This document shows positions 37,444 to 46,190 of a stretch of 64,000 bases of DNA, piece after piece. A program made the translations under genes and the position numbers. The notes beneath the pieces are model-generated. The model saw nothing but the letters and a program-made list of their open reading frames with translations, ran no database searches and was not told the DNA's origin. The stretch covers positions 1 to 64,000 of the forward strand of contig CACHJU010000004.1 in the NCBI GenBank assembly GCA_902580225.1, written 5' to 3'. This DNA is from an uncultured Verrucomicrobiota bacterium. Its GTDB lineage: Bacteria; Verrucomicrobiota; Verrucomicrobiia; Opitutales; Seribacteraceae. How positions within the stretch are numbered: the first letter of the stretch is position 1; each line of letters begins with the position of its first letter.

Positions 37444-40191
37444 ATGCGCATGGTAGATGTGGATATACAACCCGGTCAGCGTTGGGTAAGTGATGCCGAG
37501 CCCGAGCTTGGGCTCGGAGTGGTTATGAGTGCGGGCAGTGGACGGGTTTCCATTCTCTTTCCCGCGGTCGATGACCGCCGCGAATATGCTCTCGATTCCG
37601 CACCCGTTCGTCGGGTCGCATTTGAAGAGGGAGACAATATAAAGACTCACGATGGACAATCCGGTTCCATTGAAGCGGTTAAGGAAGAGGGTGGCTTCTT
37701 ACATTACCAGGTAAAAGGGGAGTGGGTCCCGGAAGCCATCTTGGCGGATACCATCAGTTTTTCCAATCCTCTCGATCGTCTCATGGGCAGACAATTCGAT
37801 GAGCCCCACTTATTTAATGTTCGAAAAGAAGCCCTGAATTGGCAGTCCAAAATTCGCAAAGCCCCCAACCGTGGATTCACCGGTGGACGGATCGATCTCA
37901 TTGAACACCAGCTCTACCTCGCCCAGGAAGTCACCAGTCGCCTGCAACCACGCGTCCTCCTCGCCGATGAAGTCGGATTGGGAAAAACCATCGAGGCCTG
38001 TTTGATCCTTCATCGCCTCCATCTGACCGGCCGTGCCGAACGGGCCCTGATCATTTTGCCCGAGTCTTTAATGCACCAATGGTTTATTGAACTACTCCGC
38101 CGGTTCAACTTGGTTGCCAGTTTGTTCGATGAAGAACGCTGCCAGGCCATCGAAAGCGCCGATCCGGAAATGAACCCCTTTCTTGATAGCCAGATCGTCT
38201 GCGTCAGTCTTGATTATCTTACCCGTTCTATGGAACGCTACACCCAGGTACTCGATGCCGAGTGGGACCTCTTAATTGTCGACGAAGCCCACCACCTCGA
38301 ATGGACATCCGAACTTGCCAGCACCGCATACCAAATGGTGGAAGGATTGGCAGAGAAAATTCCTTCCGTCTTGCTCCTCACCGCCACTCCTCAACAACTC
38401 GGTCCAGAAGGGCACTTTGCCCGCCTCCGTCTGCTCGATCCCGCCCGCTACAACAACTTGGAAACTTTTATTGAAGAGAGCGATCACTACCAGGAAATGG
38501 CGGAACTCGTCGACCGGATCGATGGCAAAGAAGAACTCACATCTTCCGATTGGGAGATGATCCAAAAGAGTTCATCCCATCTCCACGACCAGTACTCCGG
38601 TAAAAATTCTCTCACCTCGGCCGAGCGTGCCCAACTGATTGAAAACATCATAGATAGTTTTGGACCCGGTCGAGTCATGTTTCGCAATACCCGGAAAGCC
38701 CTCAAGGGATTCCCCAAGCGCCAACCTGTGCTCCATCCACTAGATTCGGCCTCGGAGGAAAACCCTGCATTCGATCAAAAAATCCAATGGCTGATTTCCT
38801 GGTTAGCCGATAACGAAAAGGAAAAAGTTCTGCTTATCTGTAAGACCAAGGCAATGGTCGAAGAAATTTACGAAGCCGTCCAAAAACAGGTCAATTTAAA
38901 CCTCAGCCAATTTCATGAAGGATTAAACCTGATTCAACGCGACCGACAGGCCGCTTACTTTGCCGACCCCAAAGGTGCCCGTGTCCTCCTCTGCTCGGAG
39001 ATTGGAAGTGAAGGGCGCAACTTTCAGTTTGCCCACCATCTCATCCTTTGGGACCTCCCCGAAAATCCCGAACTCTTGGAACAAAGGATTGGCCGGCTCG
39101 ACCGAATTGGCCAGACCGATACCATCCACATTCATCTTCCCTACATTCAAAATTCGGCTGAAGAAGTGTGGGTCCAGTTTTATAACAAGGGAGTTAGCAT
39201 CTTTGAACAACCTGTCCCCACTGCTTTGATTATCGCAGAAACCTTTGGGGAAGAACTTGAAAAGTTGAGCAATGAATTTGATGCCAATGCTCTTCAGTCC
39301 CTTGTGACTGATGTAATCGATGCACGAAAAGACCTCGGTGAAAAACTCGAAAATGGCTACCTTCGCCTGCTGGCCCGCAACTCGAATAAACCCGGTCAAA
39401 GCGAACTGCTCCGTGAACAAATCCAGTCATCCGACACCGACTCCGCTTTCGAGACCTTTGCCACCGACCTCATGGAATATGTCGGCCTACGCGTCGAAGA
39501 CCTGAGCGATCGTCGCTACTTATTTAAGCCCGAGTATGGGCAAATCGACAGCCTGCCCGGACTCGACCCCGAAGGTATGATGGCCACCTTCGATCGTACC
39601 GATGCCCTTAATCGGGACGATATTCAATTTTTCACACCCGATCATCCACTCCTTCGCAATTCGCTCGACTCCCTACTTAGCAGTGAAAAAGGCAACGCCG
39701 TGCTCTCTGTTTACCAAGGCACCGAAGCCCCCGGTATCTTCCTCCAAGTTACTTACCTGGTTGAATGCGTAGCCCCCCGCCATTTACATATCGATCGCTA
39801 CCTACCGATTAGCCCCACCACCCTTTGGCTCAATCATGCTGGGGATGCTATATCCAATCCTGACTTTTCCGTTGGAAAATTGAACCCCTCTCCGGACACT
39901 GATGATATCCTGGCTAACTCTGGAATCAAACGTTTAGTCAAAAAAATGCTCCGATCCGCCGAGGCTCAAATGTATAAAGTGACCGAAGACCTGGTCACCG
40001 AAGCCGGTATTGCTGCAGAGAAAGAACTCCAATCTGAAATTTCCCGCCTACAAAACCTCGCCCGTCTCAACCCAGCCATTGATCAATCGGAAATCAAAAA
40101 CTTACAAACCCACCAAACCGAACTCGAAGAAGCCCTCGCCGAAACCCGCTTCCGCTTGGACTCCCTGCACCTTGTAGTTGTGGAGGATTGA
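37444..40191 (+). CDS. rapA: RNA polymerase-associated ATPase RapA
   Basis: A 915-aa SWI2/SNF2-family protein that recycles RNA polymerase. The N-terminal beta-rich domains begin PGQRWVSDAEPELGLGVV, as in RapA. Helicase motifs: I ADEVGLGKTIEACLIL, II LLIVDEAHHLEW, III LLLTATP, V ARVLLCSEIGSEGRNFQFAHHLILWD and VI EQRIGRLDRIGQ. The C-terminal regions match RapA-specific domains. Length is close to E. coli RapA (968 aa). The gene is visibly more G+C-rich than the island to its right, marking the likely end of the core-genome side. Confidence 0.95.
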   Translation: MRMVDVDIQPGQRWVSDAEPELGLGVVMSAGSGRVSILFPAVDDRREYALDSAPVRRVAFEEGDNIKTHDGQSGSIEAVKEEGGFLHYQVKGEWVPEAILADTISFSNPLDRLMGRQFDEPHLFNVRKEALNWQSKIRKAPNRGFTGGRIDLIEHQLYLAQEVTSRLQPRVLLADEVGLGKTIEACLILHRLHLTGRAERALIILPESLMHQWFIELLRRFNLVASLFDEERCQAIESADPEMNPFLDSQIVCVSLDYLTRSMERYTQVLDAEWDLLIVDEAHHLEWTSELASTAYQMVEGLAEKIPSVLLLTATPQQLGPEGHFARLRLLDPARYNNLETFIEESDHYQEMAELVDRIDGKEELTSSDWEMIQKSSSHLHDQYSGKNSLTSAERAQLIENIIDSFGPGRVMFRNTRKALKGFPKRQPVLHPLDSASEENPAFDQKIQWLISWLADNEKEKVLLICKTKAMVEEIYEAVQKQVNLNLSQFHEGLNLIQRDRQAAYFADPKGARVLLCSEIGSEGRNFQFAHHLILWDLPENPELLEQRIGRLDRIGQTDTIHIHLPYIQNSAEEVWVQFYNKGVSIFEQPVPTALIIAETFGEELEKLSNEFDANALQSLVTDVIDARKDLGEKLENGYLRLLARNSNKPGQSELLREQIQSSDTDSAFETFATDLMEYVGLRVEDLSDRRYLFKPEYGQIDSLPGLDPEGMMATFDRTDALNRDDIQFFTPDHPLLRNSLDSLLSSEKGNAVLSVYQGTEAPGIFLQVTYLVECVAPRHLHIDRYLPISPTTLWLNHAGDAISNPDFSVGKLNPSPDTDDILANSGIKRLVKKMLRSAEAQMYKVTEDLVTEAGIAAEKELQSEISRLQNLARLNPAIDQSEIKNLQTHQTELEEALAETRFRLDSLHLVVVED

Positions 40192-40283
40192 AGTTGGCAA
40201 TATCTGATTTGTGGATTTGCTACAAACAAAATCCTTTCTTTGCCTTTGTGCGATCTATTTTATCCCAAACAATCTCAGAAACT

Positions 40284-40718
40284 TTAATAATCTTCGTATT
40301 CTTCGGGAATTTCTTCATCCGGGCAAAGTATTCGGATCCGAAAATTTTCATCTGCCTCAATTTCCCGGACTATGTCATCGGGTGCCCATTCTTTTCCGAA
40401 AAGCGGAGCCGAATCTTTGATTGAATCTACGAGTTTAGGATCCTGCCAAGCGTGGCATTTTGTATCTCCAGTGGCATCGCCTACAAGTAGTTCCATTTCC
40501 TTCTTAACTTTTTCGGCCGAATCAAACCAGTCATAGGAATTTTCCCAACTGGAATCATACCGACCTAAAAGATAATATTTCCCAATTTTTGCCAATCTGT
40601 ATTCGCAACCAATTAATACATCAAAATCTTCATCTGGCTGAAAAGAAGCGACTTCCACTGGAGCTTCGTGCATGATTTTTCTTATCACTGCCGTCCACTT
40701 AGGTTTGTTTGGATTCAT
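40284..40718 (-). CDS. Acidic hypothetical protein (144 aa)
   Basis: Start placed at the ATG (MNPNKPKWTAVIRKIM) rather than the GTG two codons earlier. The protein is soluble and acidic, ending PDEEIPEEYEDY. FDVLIGCEYRLAKIGKYYLL and DSSWENSYDWFDSAEKVKKEM suggest a small alpha/beta fold. I do not recognise it. It is divergent from the GIY-YIG gene and faces rapA's end across 92 bp, at the edge of the defence island. Confidence 0.55.
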   Translation of the reverse strand: MNPNKPKWTAVIRKIMHEAPVEVASFQPDEDFDVLIGCEYRLAKIGKYYLLGRYDSSWENSYDWFDSAEKVKKEMELLVGDATGDTKCHAWQDPKLVDSIKDSAPLFGKEWAPDDIVREIEADENFRIRILCPDEEIPEEYEDY

Positions 40719-40761
40719 TAACACAAAGAAACTAGATTAAAGACATATAACAACATTTTTT

Positions 40762-41211
40762 ATGAAAATTTCCGATCTCGAAAAACTATGGGATGAATTG
40801 AACCGGCAGCCGGTTCATCGGTTTGCGGATTGGCCGAACCGATATGTGCCGAAGGGTAAACCCGGGGTCTATCTTATTTATCAAGAGGGCCGATGGATCT
40901 ATATCGGTATGTCCTTTAAGAATTTGCAGAGCAGATTGTCATCGCATGCCAGTGGGCGAAGAAGTGGTGATCAGTTTTGTGTCTATGTGTCTGATCGATT
41001 GGTTATGAAAAATTTAACCGATGAACAACTAGATGGAATTGTCGAAGGGACTTATTCTTTGGACCATCAAATACGGGACTTTATTCGAACGGAATTATCT
41101 TATCGTTATGTACTGGTTCCCGACGATCCCACCGCTCGTGCTCTAGAAAGGTATGGACTTAAAATTGCCAAAGGGCAGGGGGCGGAGTTGTTGACTACTG
41201 AAGCGAATTAG
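40762..41211 (+). CDS. GIY-YIG-like domain protein
   Basis: A 149-aa protein with the GIY-YIG core: GVYLIYQEGRWIYIGMSFKNLQSRLSSHASG gives the GVY/YIG strands and the following Arg. The downstream Glu that binds metal may be Glu in IVEGTYSLDHQIR or IRTELSYRY. It is a single-domain nuclease candidate with a short C-terminal tail. Members include restriction enzymes, repair nucleases and mobile-intron enzymes. Its position between rapA and a C5 methyltransferase suggests island membership; no partner is obvious. Confidence 0.7.
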   Translation: MKISDLEKLWDELNRQPVHRFADWPNRYVPKGKPGVYLIYQEGRWIYIGMSFKNLQSRLSSHASGRRSGDQFCVYVSDRLVMKNLTDEQLDGIVEGTYSLDHQIRDFIRTELSYRYVLVPDDPTARALERYGLKIAKGQGAELLTTEAN

Positions 41212-41354
41212 CCCATTGATTTTACAAGTTGGAAAATGAAAATTGTATTCATATAAGTAAATAACAAAATCCCAGCAATGATTTCCGTACATTTTTCTAA
41301 AAATTTATATATTTAACTTGTAAAGAATTTTATATTGAAGAATATTGATTTTGG

Positions 41355-42338
41355 ATGATACAGGAAATTGGTGGAAAATCTTTTCGGAAAAAAAGTAAAA
41401 AGAACTTGAAGTTCATTGATCTTTTTGCGGGCATTGGTGGAATCCGTCTTGGGATGGAAGCCGCAGGTGGAAAGTGTGTATTCTCTTCAGAATGGGATCC
41501 TCATGCTAAAAAAACTTACAAGCACATGTTTGGTGAAGAGCCCCATGGGGATATCAATGCTATTGACCATGATGAAATCCCTAAATTCGATGTTCTTACC
41601 GCAGGTTTCCCCTGCCAGCCGTTTAGCAGTATTGGTAAACGGGAGGGCTTTAGTCATGAAACACAAGGAACCTTGTTTCATGAGATTTTAAAGATCCTTG
41701 ATCACCATAAGCCATCTGCGTTCATTTTGGAAAATGTTAAAGGGCTCACTCATCATAAAAGCGGGGATAAGGATACCTTGGAAATTATCCACGATAAATT
41801 GGTTGAACATGGTTATTGCCCTCAAATAAAGCTCCTTGATGCATCTAAATTTGGTGTACCTCAGTACCGAGAGCGAATATTTATAGTTGGTTTCAGGAAG
41901 GATGAGCATTTCAGGGCATCCTGGCGTTTTAAATGGCCTGTTGAAAGTGAAGTAACCGCTACTCTTGGTAATGATATTATCCAGTCCGGTGTAGATGGTT
42001 ATTCCATATCCCAGCACCTTCAGAATTCATATATTTATAAAAAGAATGACGGAAGACCTAGAGTACTGATTCCAGGTGATTGTTCTGATATAACTTTGAA
42101 TACCCTTGTCTCGACCTATCATAAAATCCAAAGATTGACGGGAACATTTGTTCAGGATGGACCAACCGGTTTAAGGCTTCTCTCCGTTCAAGAGTGTCTC
42201 GATATTATGGGATTTCCAAGAGGTTTCGATATTCCCGTTTCAAGGACCCAGGCCTACAGGCAGTTGGGTAATTCAGTGGCAGTACCTGTCGTCAGGGAAG
42301 TCGCCCAATCAGTAGCAGCTGCGTTGGCTGTGAAATAA
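41355..42338 (+). CDS. DNA cytosine-5 methyltransferase (type II R-M)
   Basis: A 327-aa m5C methyltransferase. Motif I is FIDLFAGIGGIRLGMEAAGG, motif IV with the catalytic Cys is AGFPCQPFSSIGKREGF, motif VI is FILENVKGL, motif VIII is PQYRERIFIVGFR and motif X is RQLGNSVAVPVV. The target-recognition region between VIII and IX is short, typical of a 4-6 bp type II specificity. Vsr and a candidate restriction enzyme lie within 3 kb. The operator-like palindrome seen before the restriction and vsr genes has no clear copy here, so the methylase may be expressed independently. Confidence 0.95.
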   Translation: MIQEIGGKSFRKKSKKNLKFIDLFAGIGGIRLGMEAAGGKCVFSSEWDPHAKKTYKHMFGEEPHGDINAIDHDEIPKFDVLTAGFPCQPFSSIGKREGFSHETQGTLFHEILKILDHHKPSAFILENVKGLTHHKSGDKDTLEIIHDKLVEHGYCPQIKLLDASKFGVPQYRERIFIVGFRKDEHFRASWRFKWPVESEVTATLGNDIIQSGVDGYSISQHLQNSYIYKKNDGRPRVLIPGDCSDITLNTLVSTYHKIQRLTGTFVQDGPTGLRLLSVQECLDIMGFPRGFDIPVSRTQAYRQLGNSVAVPVVREVAQSVAAALAVK

Positions 42339-42373
42339 GTACTTTTTTTAAGCTTGGCTAGCCTGGAAAGAAA

Positions 42374-42751
42374 TCAGGCACTCAACCATTCCTTTATGCG
42401 GATTTTATATTTCTCTGCAATTTGTGGGAAATTATTCGATTCAATTTCAAGAAAGTTGCTGGCCTCCTGAAGTTGAACTTCAGTCCTATCAACTCCTTTG
42501 GGATAGTTCATTTCGAGGAAGCCAAAAACTAACCCTTTAAAAGAAGGTTCGCCGTCCATTCGAATTGAATCTATGAATTTTATTAAACCTGCCTCATCTG
42601 GTAGTTCAGGCAGGATGTCAGCAGGTAGAGTGTATTCAATTCCGCAGGAGTCATTGATCTTGAATGACCAACCATCTGAGGTTTGATTTGCGTTGAGCGA
42701 GGTGGAGTCTCCACCAGATGCAGTGTTTGTTGTTACTGTTATGATATTCAT
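42374..42751 (-). CDS. Hypothetical protein (125 aa) in R-M region
   Basis: Begins MNIITVTTNTASGGDSTSLN and continues with SDGWSFKINDSCGIEYTLPAD; soluble, mildly acidic and without signal peptide. No family recognised. It is 36 bp downstream of the 77-aa gene and probably co-transcribed with it. Convergent with the methyltransferase. Could be an R-M accessory, but nothing in the sequence shows that. Confidence 0.5.
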   Translation of the reverse strand: MNIITVTTNTASGGDSTSLNANQTSDGWSFKINDSCGIEYTLPADILPELPDEAGLIKFIDSIRMDGEPSFKGLVFGFLEMNYPKGVDRTEVQLQEASNFLEIESNNFPQIAEKYKIRIKEWLSA

Positions 42752-42787
42752 TTATTTTAAGATTCAGGATTAAAAATTAATTATTTA

Positions 42788-43021
42788 CTAGCGTCCAATA
42801 CAATCTCCCCCTTGTGAGATCAGTACAAAGCGGTTGGTATTTTCAGGGAAGTAAGGATTGTTACCAAGTTTGAATATTCCACGTAAGTGTGCCTTCAAGG
42901 ATTTCTGAAAATTCTTTCCATTGAGATTTTTTTGTCTTTCGAAGTAGTGACTCATTGCATTTATACCCGGTTGATTCTTCCGTGGTCGTTTTCTTCTTTT
43001 GTTTTTATTGAAATCGTTCAT
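42788..43021 (-). CDS. Small basic hypothetical protein (77 aa)
   Basis: The first 15 residues are strongly basic (NDFNKNKRRKRPRKNQPGIN), followed by MSHYFERQKNLNGKNFQKSL. The N-terminus could bind nucleic acid. It is divergent from vsr across 156 bp carrying two copies of the TTACT-N4-AGTAA element, so both genes could share regulation. Not recognised. Confidence 0.5.
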   Translation of the reverse strand: MNDFNKNKRRKRPRKNQPGINAMSHYFERQKNLNGKNFQKSLKAHLRGIFKLGNNPYFPENTNRFVLISQGGDCIGR

Positions 43022-43051
43022 CAGTTGATCTGAAAATGGAGTTTTTATAAA

Positions 43052-43065
43052 TTACTTACGAGATT
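43052..43065. promoter_or_regulatory. Degenerate operator-like site (TTACT-N4-AGATT)
   Basis: The left half-site is perfect and the right half keeps AG only. It lies 33 bp, about three helical turns, from the perfect site at 43085. Weak alone; listed because of that spacing. Confidence 0.35.
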
Positions 43066-43084
43066 TAAAAAAATAATAACACTT

Positions 43085-43098
43085 ACTTTTTAGTAATT
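43085..43098. promoter_or_regulatory. Palindromic operator TTACT-N4-AGTAA, vsr/77-aa intergenic
   Basis: Perfect TTACT-TTTT-AGTAA between divergent genes, about 80 bp before vsr. It contains T-N11-A, the core of LysR-type binding sites, and shares all ten fixed bases with sites at 45995 and 52745. A candidate -10 (TAATAT, 43105) lies just downstream. Confidence 0.65.
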
Positions 43099-43177
43099 TA
43101 TGTAATATTGAATCCAACCGGTTTCTAATGTTTTTTATTTGTGCCATTTCAGAAATTATAAATATAACTTTTTCTAA

Positions 43178-43606
43178 ATGGCTGATAAAATATCACCTCA
43201 AAGGCGTTCCTGGAATATGTCCAGAATCAGGTCTTCGAATACGAAACCAGAGATTGCAGTCCGTTCGGCACTGCACCGCAACGGATTCCGTTTTACAGTA
43301 AATGGACCATTAAACAAGAAGTTGCCTGGCAAGCCAGATCTCGTACTGCCCAGATACAGGACAATTATTTTTGTACACGGATGTTTCTGGCATGGACATG
43401 AGAATTGTAAGATATCCAGAATTCCAAAAACAAGGACGGACTGGTGGAAGTCAAAGATCGGGAAAAATCAGGACCGGGATAAGATAGTCAGAAAAACACT
43501 GCTTGAGATGGACTGGAATATTTTAACTATTTGGGAATGCGAAATAAAAGAAGATCCAACCCTTAAAGAGTTAATTCTCCAGGTTAATCAAAAAAGCGTA
43601 AGTTAA
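43178..43606 (+). CDS. vsr: Very short patch repair endonuclease
   Basis: A 142-aa Vsr endonuclease, which nicks next to T:G mismatches arising from deamination of 5-methylcytosine. Family landmarks: RSWNMSRIRSSNTKPEIAVRSALHRNGFRF (N-terminal helix), GKPDLVLPRYRTIIFVHGCFWHGHENC (catalytic Asp, then the zinc-binding His/Cys region) and WNILTIWECE. It partners the nearby C5 methyltransferase. Its last 23 bases overlap the 3' end of the convergent restriction gene. Confidence 0.95.
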   Translation: MADKISPQRRSWNMSRIRSSNTKPEIAVRSALHRNGFRFTVNGPLNKKLPGKPDLVLPRYRTIIFVHGCFWHGHENCKISRIPKTRTDWWKSKIGKNQDRDKIVRKTLLEMDWNILTIWECEIKEDPTLKELILQVNQKSVS

Positions 43607-44963
43607 GCTTCAATTGTATGCGGTCTCCCCTGTGGTCACTTGGGTATGTCCAGCTAAACACATCCCATGTTTTATCGAGTGGGATTGCCATAAGTTTATC
43701 TATATGAGAGTCCCAGGTTTGGCAGATTAGTTCCTCCCCACTTTCCCTTTTCCTCCTCATGAAAATATTTTGTGCAACCTGAAAGCCGTATTTCAAGTTA
43801 CCTTCAGGTTCCCATTGTCCTTTTAGGACCCATTCAGCCAACTTCCGCCTATGAGGTTCATAAGAAATATGAAAGTCCTGTTTGGTATAATTATAAGAAT
43901 TACTTACCATGCCTTCCCAACTACCATACTCCTGGAACTTGCTGAAGTATTCTCCTAACCTATGGGTTTCGGGTAAACCAAGTATTTCCATAAAATCACT
44001 TGCTCTTCTTTCATGGCATGAAACCTGGCTAGCAGTAGAGTTCTTTACCGAAAAAGTAACTTCTTTTTTCGTGTCCCTAATATGAACAGAGCAAATTATA
44101 TCCGTTTTCGCTTTGCCTCCATTAGATAATAACGGAACCGAGTCGGTTGCCACGAGCCTGTCTATTTCACTGCTATCAATTTTTAACTGTCTGGTAATAA
44201 AAGATGCAATCCTGTCAAATTCAGGTGAACCAGATTGGCCATTTTTCTTAAATTCTGTGAGGAGATCGGGTATGTTCAGGATACCAGTTAAGAATTTTTC
44301 GTACCGGTATCCGATTTTTTCGTAACGGCCTGGATCTTCCGTTGCAACATCTGAGCAAAACTCATCAAAATTAAGTTCCTCTGCGGATACAGCTTCAAAA
44401 GATTCCTGTATGTCCTGTTTCTGAAGTATAATGCCTCTTTCGTATTCAAGGAAAAAGGAATCAAGTTCCTCTACCAGCAGAATATTCTCAAACGGGCAGT
44501 ATTGTTCCTTGTTTTTTACTCTGTTTCTAAAGTTAATAAAACTTTGTTCATTCTCACCAATTACAAATAGCGAACTAACCAAACTGTCAGCGAATTCCGG
44601 GCTTTGAAGGACTCCTTCCATATCATAGTAACTTATCTTTCGCCTGTCCTGCCTGAAGGTATTGGAACCAAAAATAATAATTGTTTTCTCATCAATCGTA
44701 TCTACATAAAAATGCGGACAATGTTCGTTTTTGTAGGAATATCCAGTCTTTGCTAAACTACCAACTTCTCCCCAGTTCCGTATAAGGCTTTGTTTTTTAA
44801 GATTATCAAGAATCCAGCTTATTGCCTTTTTGAAGTCCCTGCCAGATTGAGCCTTCGACTTTTCTTGCCTGTCGAGATTAAATTCGTTCTGAGTCATCGT
44901 AATTGCTTTTGGCCCTCCATGCCCAGGAATGAAATGTTTTCGTTTATATTCATGCAACCACAT
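43584..44963 (-). CDS. Candidate type II restriction endonuclease
   Basis: About 459 aa from the ATG at 44963; another start at 44897 (MTQNEFNLDRQEKSK) has GGAGGG 15 bases upstream and is also possible. A PD-(D/E)XK-like core is suggested by GGKAKTDIICSVHIRDTKKE then VTFSVKNSTASQVSCHERRA: Asp, then a strand ending in S-V-K-N. Identity rests on that motif and on the adjacent C5 methyltransferase and Vsr. I do not recognise a named subfamily; an MspI/HpaII-like enzyme is one possibility. Expression may be controlled through the operator-like site 48 bp upstream. Confidence 0.6.
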   Translation of the reverse strand: MWLHEYKRKHFIPGHGGPKAITMTQNEFNLDRQEKSKAQSGRDFKKAISWILDNLKKQSLIRNWGEVGSLAKTGYSYKNEHCPHFYVDTIDEKTIIIFGSNTFRQDRRKISYYDMEGVLQSPEFADSLVSSLFVIGENEQSFINFRNRVKNKEQYCPFENILLVEELDSFFLEYERGIILQKQDIQESFEAVSAEELNFDEFCSDVATEDPGRYEKIGYRYEKFLTGILNIPDLLTEFKKNGQSGSPEFDRIASFITRQLKIDSSEIDRLVATDSVPLLSNGGKAKTDIICSVHIRDTKKEVTFSVKNSTASQVSCHERRASDFMEILGLPETHRLGEYFSKFQEYGSWEGMVSNSYNYTKQDFHISYEPHRRKLAEWVLKGQWEPEGNLKYGFQVAQNIFMRRKRESGEELICQTWDSHIDKLMAIPLDKTWDVFSWTYPSDHRGDRIQLKLNLRFFD

Positions 44964-45010
44964 TATCAAGGCGGTGGAATTAAACTAAACTAAATTAAAA
45001 GTCAGAATGC

Positions 45011-45024
45011 TTACTTAGTGGTAA
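45011..45024. promoter_or_regulatory. Operator-like site before the restriction gene (one mismatch)
   Basis: TTACT-TAGT-GGTAA differs from TTACT-N4-AGTAA at one base. It sits between the lysR-like stop and the restriction gene start on the minus strand, 48 bp upstream of the ATG at 44963. Confidence 0.5.
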
Positions 45025-45053
45025 TTCTTCTCCAAATTACCTTTTCAGCAGTG

Positions 45054-45995
45054 CTACTTTTTAATAGTAGTAGCTTTCTTGAAAATTTTTTGAATTTCTT
45101 TCGCTACGGTTTCGATCTCAGGTTTGTAGTGGAAAGTTTCCTTTTTCCACGCAATTACAAGTTTTCCATGCATATCTGCCAATTCTTTCACGGCGATATG
45201 TTTATAATAATCTAAGGGTAGGTCTTTTGCCAGGAAAGCCGGTAGTATACCGCAAAAGCAATTTGATTTTACGGCCTGAAGAACTTCGAAGTGTGAGCTG
45301 CATTCGAGTTCGTAATTTGGTTTCTTTCCAATTTTATCTGTTGCGTTGTCAACAAACCTTCTCCGCTCTCCAGAGCCAGAGAGTGAAGCATATGGTTCCT
45401 TGCAAATCATCTCCAGTGGAACTTTTCTATATTTAGAAAGATTTTCCCAGGTCAAGGGTGCATATAATTTATACTCGAGTTTTCCGAGAGAAAGCTTTTT
45501 TACATTTTTTCCCAAGCTTTTTTCGGAAACTATAATCAAATCAGCTTCTCCTGCATCCAAAGCATTAGGAAGTTCAGAGCTTCTCATGTTGCATAGATTA
45601 ACCCGTATTTCTTTGGTACTTTCTTTAAGATCGGCAAAGTTTGGCAGTATTACACTGGATAAAAATGTCTCTCCGGCTCCGATTGCAATGCTCGGTTGAA
45701 TGCCGTCGACCTTATCTAGAAAAGCTTGCATGGAAGTCAGGAAATTCTCGGCAATGGTTGCGAGTTCTTCACCCTCTGGTGATAGGCCTTTTAACTTTCC
45801 GTCTTTTTTTCTCAGGCTTACTTTTTCGAAAAACTCCTCGAGCTCTCCTATTTGTCTACTAATTTTTGCTGCTTCAGTTGTGTTACCATTTGCTGCCTTA
45901 AGTATGTAGCCCGCTTTTTTTACAGAAATAAGGCTTTTCAACCTGGCTAGTGAAAAGTTTTTGCTTGTTAACTTGTTAACTCCTTTCTCGAACAT
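45054..45995 (-). CDS. LysR-like transcriptional regulator
   Basis: A 313-aa protein. The N-terminal winged helix is divergent but recognisable as LysR-type: NFSLARLKSLISVKKAGYIL then AAKISRQIGELEEFFEKVSL, ending GLSPEGEELATIAENFL. Residues 95-305 look like the periplasmic-binding-protein-type effector domain (IAIGAGETFLSSVILPNFAD; ELPNALDAGEADLIIVSEKS). It is divergent from the 966-aa gene. Its start codon abuts a perfect TTACT-N4-AGTAA palindrome, fitting autoregulation. Related palindromes precede vsr, the restriction gene and the retron operon, so it is the best candidate regulator of the island. LysR proteins are unusual as R-M control proteins. Confidence 0.8.
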   Translation of the reverse strand: MFEKGVNKLTSKNFSLARLKSLISVKKAGYILKAANGNTTEAAKISRQIGELEEFFEKVSLRKKDGKLKGLSPEGEELATIAENFLTSMQAFLDKVDGIQPSIAIGAGETFLSSVILPNFADLKESTKEIRVNLCNMRSSELPNALDAGEADLIIVSEKSLGKNVKKLSLGKLEYKLYAPLTWENLSKYRKVPLEMICKEPYASLSGSGERRRFVDNATDKIGKKPNYELECSSHFEVLQAVKSNCFCGILPAFLAKDLPLDYYKHIAVKELADMHGKLVIAWKKETFHYKPEIETVAKEIQKIFKKATTIKK

Positions 45996-46008
45996 TACTA
46001 AACAGTAA
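45995..46008. promoter_or_regulatory. Palindromic operator TTACT-N4-AGTAA at the lysR-like start codon
   Basis: Perfect TTACT-AAAC-AGTAA; its first base is also the first base of the lysR-like ATG. Binding here would block lysR-like expression. The divergent 966-aa gene starts 183 bp away, with a TATAAT at 46164-46169. Confidence 0.65.
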
Positions 46009-46190
46009 GTAATAGAATTATTTGAGTTGTTGTCAATATAGCTTGGCCTGTTTATTTCTAATACGAAATTATTTGTTTGTAGGTGAGCAAGTCATTGATG
46101 AAAAGATAATAACAAAATTAGATATCCGGAAATTTTTTAGATGTGCTTACAGACAAATTTGAATATAATCCTTTATTAAAAATAAGTTAA

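Noticed and set aside
41255-41262. AGTAA half-site upstream of the methyltransferase gene
   Set aside because: The matching left half is not present (ATTCA), so it is not counted as an operator.
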